Source: OFTM382 sp964352615 (GTDB lineage Bacteria > Planctomycetota > Phycisphaerae > Phycisphaerales > UBA1924). Taken from it: a stretch of DNA of 64,000 nt. Shown here piece after piece: positions 62,901-64,000 of the stretch (positions are counted from its first letter, which is position 1; each line of letters begins with the position of its first letter). The DNA lies in the NCBI GenBank assembly GCA_964352615.1, contig CAYGSG010000004.1, positions 1-64,000 of the forward strand. The letters are read 5' to 3'. Under the pieces are notes generated by a model. That model was not told the origin of the DNA. It did no database searches and saw only the letters and a program-made list of their open reading frames with translations. The translations under genes were made by a program, and so were the position numbers.

Positions 62901-64000
62901 CCGCGGACGTGGTGGAAGAGGGCACATATGACAAGCAGTCCACGTCCTTCAGCCTGGTCGGCAAGATGTGGCTCATCGAGGACCCGGCTCAGGACCTCAG
63001 CACCATTCCCCTCGATCAGGACCTCGAAGATTCCGGGTCGCTGGGGCTCACGCCCGACATCACGCTGACGTATTTCTTTGATGGGCGCATTGCAGAAAGG
63101 CGCGACAAGCGGGGCGTGAGCTTCCGCTACGCGTACGACGCGCTGGGCAGACTCACATCGGTGAGCGTGGGACACGAAGACAGCGGCTGGAACGCCGGTT
63201 ATCCCGCGAGCATGGATTTGCCGGGCTCGGTGGCTCCCTCGGGTCGCGTCAGCAAGGTGCTGTACGCATACAACGCGGAAGGCCGTCTCGAACTGGTCAC
63301 CGCCAAGGACGAGGCTGACAGCGTTCTCGCCGAGAACAGAATGGAGTACAACGATAGGGGCGATCTGACCAAGGAATGGCAGGCCATCGAGGCCTCGGTG
63401 GTCCTGGCCTCGACGCCCGCGATCGAGTACGAATGGGCGTACGACGCTGCAACGCTGACTTCTGCGGGCAGCAGCCGTCTGGCGTTGATGAAGCTCCCCG
63501 CGTTCGACATCGATATCGCTGGCACCACCAGGACGGTGCAGCGCGCGGCCGAACTCGGTTACGGCACGCCAGACGATGCCGACGACGAATTGTCCCGCAT
63601 CACCGATCTGTCGTCCAGGCTGCTGATCGACGGCTCGGCTGGAGGAATGTTTACGCATTCCATGTCGATCGGTCGGGCCGGCGATGGCAGACGGATCGTC
63701 ACCTCACGGGCCGCTGGGATGATCGAACAGAGCTACGCCGACCCGACGCTGTCGGGGACCCAGGATGCTTCGCTGCCGGGTCTCGACCGGTTCGGTATGC
63801 CGATCAACCTCCATTACGCGTACGACGACGGCACGAGTGTCCTGTCGATGTACAGGTCGCTCCAAGCATACGACGAGCGTGGGAATCGCGCCTGGACGAA
63901 CGTGCGTCAAGCTTCTGTGGGCGGCTCCAGCCGCAATAACGTGCGGTCCACGATTTCGGACTATGACACACTCGGGCGCCTGCACCAGCATGATATCGGT
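56945..64000 (+). CDS. secreted RHS/YD-repeat protein (3' partial)
   Basis: One frame is open from an ATG at 56945 to the last base, 2352 codons without a stop. GGGAG precedes the start. The N-terminus (MRTSVGIVSVAVMLFPLATA, then HAMQVGC) is a classical Sec signal peptide with likely cleavage after AHA. The first ~1300 residues form a large beta-rich region with few YD repeats. From about 61.5 kb on, RHS units are frequent, such as FTYDVNGNVIETRR, FRYAYDALGRLTSVSV and YDTLGRLHQHDIG at the window end. The RHS core and any toxin tip lie beyond the window. The gene is the same type as the partial gene at the left end and sits near the type II secretion operon, a plausible exporter. Confidence 0.9.
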   Translation, partial: MRTSVGIVSVAVMLFPLATAHAMQVGCNCELSGHIETWKAGKMPSVDVDTPAFPYVPAGGSCTDGYVIRETGPNGEPEYRWSRHGQSTHVDMGWIALTDMTLGGFSQNLDQVGFEPHEHGIPRGSRLNYNLAFPPSPGDFMNPAPTLGASSFALLPSGDADLSTAWNGVSRPTLHGKLDMVTGLPLAKVTDLELPFGSTTFRLSRTRSGIPNLGSNEEERSDGISHVNMQTDAWWDWAGVGWMVSENPFFLVDSATADAVGVGPRTCWFMPDAHHSIPFQQIVSTGHYEAPPRFRATLSFDDDAVWNATTQAWDTPPAWYKVHLYEGRLTYTFVVVREDVPTISYDPDLAIVGHDTDPANNRTLSSAHERPFMRSQFNDLGIPYDENDGDLRGEWNNNIGKMNWQLTGANPADPCEIEVVNSNDQIGNGNPGLGIPYYGLCVAIEDQHGHRVEIDYYRLEHHHQNKSGSSCHQCWEATQAKGQIRTVRLNVEDSNEPDGWKTEWTLLYTHRRFKYGIERPDNSIEIEDLLTDREIAEKLPSGDVPAESAAETDLWSLRGMSAIDRIYVFEGDPVFPVASDEDLDPYLVAPHTERFLDASGDPDLDAGDDLLDTSGLTFPDWEYRIRYHYDIYLDDHSEHRVHTGDDPWPGIDTKGWTGPLPWLIKTTVEDGPGSVIDRRVFHYRHQRGYTMAASEAHPAGWQDTHATSSIWASSPRGYLEAIFENDDIARILNDDELWDLIDTGNFGFLEATSVPDLANELALWTNGSGEEFLQWPGGVVLSDDPRVQALLHASVWYMPTMWNLCGGGCSGLPFAANNGHFPSFAELSSGGFLLNSEQNLYHRGTFYADRTTAAVDVIVLRDHAGNSRVYRTMPLGIWPQPRQGSISGFNLGWIQDFVSDGRSKFLHPYRWRAGRTAGYPWAGAEHREHSGGNNSNDRADDATAQQPADLSAVRWIALHEEYESIDDAHPDNHVYYGGISGQEPTMRPGLLSRQIVEMNPAGHVLRDRSWFFTEDGTLHKGSGLGEEYVFDKVENRVPGYPAAPPGNGPPSPVTPGGTLAWNDIVSGGQIQPGVIRDEGVLVEKRSVGWSAGKYLTDGTIDATRLSDGYVEFYEYALYGDSQDPLRERVQLSAEGIKRGQAYQRTWEAPGGAITTESNLTNGHWSPPPLAGGAQYKFSLTDNTNGGPRLYRKKYFRDEDNPTQLSTEVGVLSPVTNIDTALPSEPDAGDTTISASTFVFASAIEEYDPNDDERMQSRVVVSPGRPIGPAGTLYYPVTWEWYTEQGQVQWSADAFLSQAAFSNGGVTPSASSSDQFCSVILTYHHLDDKGRAIDTVEDAVPGQNVTRQSDGSSLAVPAVPDSDWSRFGTPALERITSRVFDRKLGVVDVWDPTGRRWSKRATRYFDADGTRITRIYEFADLKAVAGGYINDAPTKIEEQYLAAPTEENDWTAPSLPKFTATVTLSNTDLGNPGTINVDAVNLPYGQESDLPGPNDWEIYRKRSLVLDPTGRLSVNVEESDASGTLQDLGSAEVNDLGEVVREEAIDGVVKRTTRNAIGQTRRVYEGTDDPDWVYNNPGDLVLKERTAYGAGINDARLSTGMWTYRAKPSWHDQYYDEAAADASPAGYFTSTAYDWRMRPVRVEKFAGEDDQTTRLMTTLTYYDHADRVVMVAEFGEGALTLPVGSDPVDLVDNDPNPDPEELFSATGAPLLALSTTAYDNQDHVIERRDYDVSWTYASGVDAPHLAERDYAGRGGVSVYTESPDSGLMVSVQDGLGRVTSEINAIENGIYLQWELSRTDFTYDVNGNVIETRRFTRTEDTGEVLVADGGSPNAVRSRTVTWYDNKNRVLAEADLGTEQSIFGPGAEVYAREATPPSYNEGTMVVSRGNLPDKARLSINVYEEGTGFKVYSVDPAGVATQYVYSKAGRLEKTIEGIAPLPLGAPAVAVARQRITQTGYHLGRVVELSTPRRGELTTTEQDQVTRVLYTADVVEEGTYDKQSTSFSLVGKMWLIEDPAQDLSTIPLDQDLEDSGSLGLTPDITLTYFFDGRIAERRDKRGVSFRYAYDALGRLTSVSVGHEDSGWNAGYPASMDLPGSVAPSGRVSKVLYAYNAEGRLELVTAKDEADSVLAENRMEYNDRGDLTKEWQAIEASVVLASTPAIEYEWAYDAATLTSAGSSRLALMKLPAFDIDIAGTTRTVQRAAELGYGTPDDADDELSRITDLSSRLLIDGSAGGMFTHSMSIGRAGDGRRIVTSRAAGMIEQSYADPTLSGTQDASLPGLDRFGMPINLHYAYDDGTSVLSMYRSLQAYDERGNRAWTNVRQASVGGSSRNNVRSTISDYDTLGRLHQHDIG

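Noticed and set aside
62429..63658. 409-codon minus-strand frame near the window end
   Set aside because: Complement of the second RHS gene, which is continuous on the plus strand.
1..64000. CRISPR arrays, tRNA and rRNA genes
   Set aside because: No regularly spaced repeats, cloverleaf-like segments or rRNA-like sequence were seen on either strand; a covariance-model scan would settle the tRNA question.

Overview
The window looks like a high-GC planctomycete replicon, most likely Phycisphaerae. The reasons are giant secreted RHS/YD-repeat proteins (one with a dockerin-like insert), a compact type II secretion operon, and a set of small conserved genes of the kind I associate with planctomycete mobile elements. 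This assignment is an inference from gene content; there is no rRNA or tRNA gene to anchor it. Between two RHS genes lie an integrase, a dense defence and conflict-gene island, a mobilisation module, a type II secretion operon and a plasmid-like replication/partition module. It is therefore probably a plasmid, a chromid or an integrated conjugative/mobilisable element.

Layout. 1-7478: the 3' part of an RHS protein with a cysteine-rich C-terminal tip, and a candidate immunity gene. 7562-8581: tyrosine recombinase. 8.7-24.1 kb: accessory island with a stand-alone OLD-type ATPase/TOPRIM nuclease, a HigBA-like toxin-antitoxin pair, a DUF3800 protein, an Mrr-like restriction enzyme, an HNH-type protein, a Fic protein, a DUF6088 (AbiEi-like) protein beside a DUF2779 nuclease, and a DisA-type nucleotide cyclase next to a two-TM SLATT effector. 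24.6-30.9 kb: small element genes, a DUF4143 ATPase, a lipoprotein, an ArdC antirestriction operon and a transposase remnant. 30.9-34.0 kb: SIR2-HerA defence operon with a KTSC gene. 34.4-35.4 kb: divergent XRE/cupin pair with twin operators. 35.4-42.1 kb: candidate oriT, MobC, relaxase, an unusual coupling protein and a DUF3991/TOPRIM protein. 42.1-52.0 kb: twelve tightly overlapping genes on the minus strand encoding type II secretion components D, E, F, G, H, I, J, K, a C/PilP-like protein, L, M and a TPR lipoprotein. 52.2-56.7 kb: a structured-RNA candidate, a 46-aa gene, a ParA operon, an iteron-like array with a DnaA-box-like site, and a candidate replication protein. 56945-end: a second RHS protein with a signal peptide, open for the full remaining 7 kb and running off the window.

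How it fits together. The mobilisation and rep/par modules maintain and move the element. The central island is a cargo of anti-phage and conflict systems. The type II secretion operon next to a signal-peptide-bearing RHS protein suggests, but does not prove, that the RHS proteins are exported by it. The most interesting candidates are: (i) the DisA-like cyclase plus SLATT pair, which reads as a CBASS-like signalling system; (ii) a G-rich motif, AGTGGGGGGG, present eight times, in different reading frames, whose orientation flips at the replication/partition region; and (iii) a multi-branched RNA candidate at 52.2-52.3 kb.
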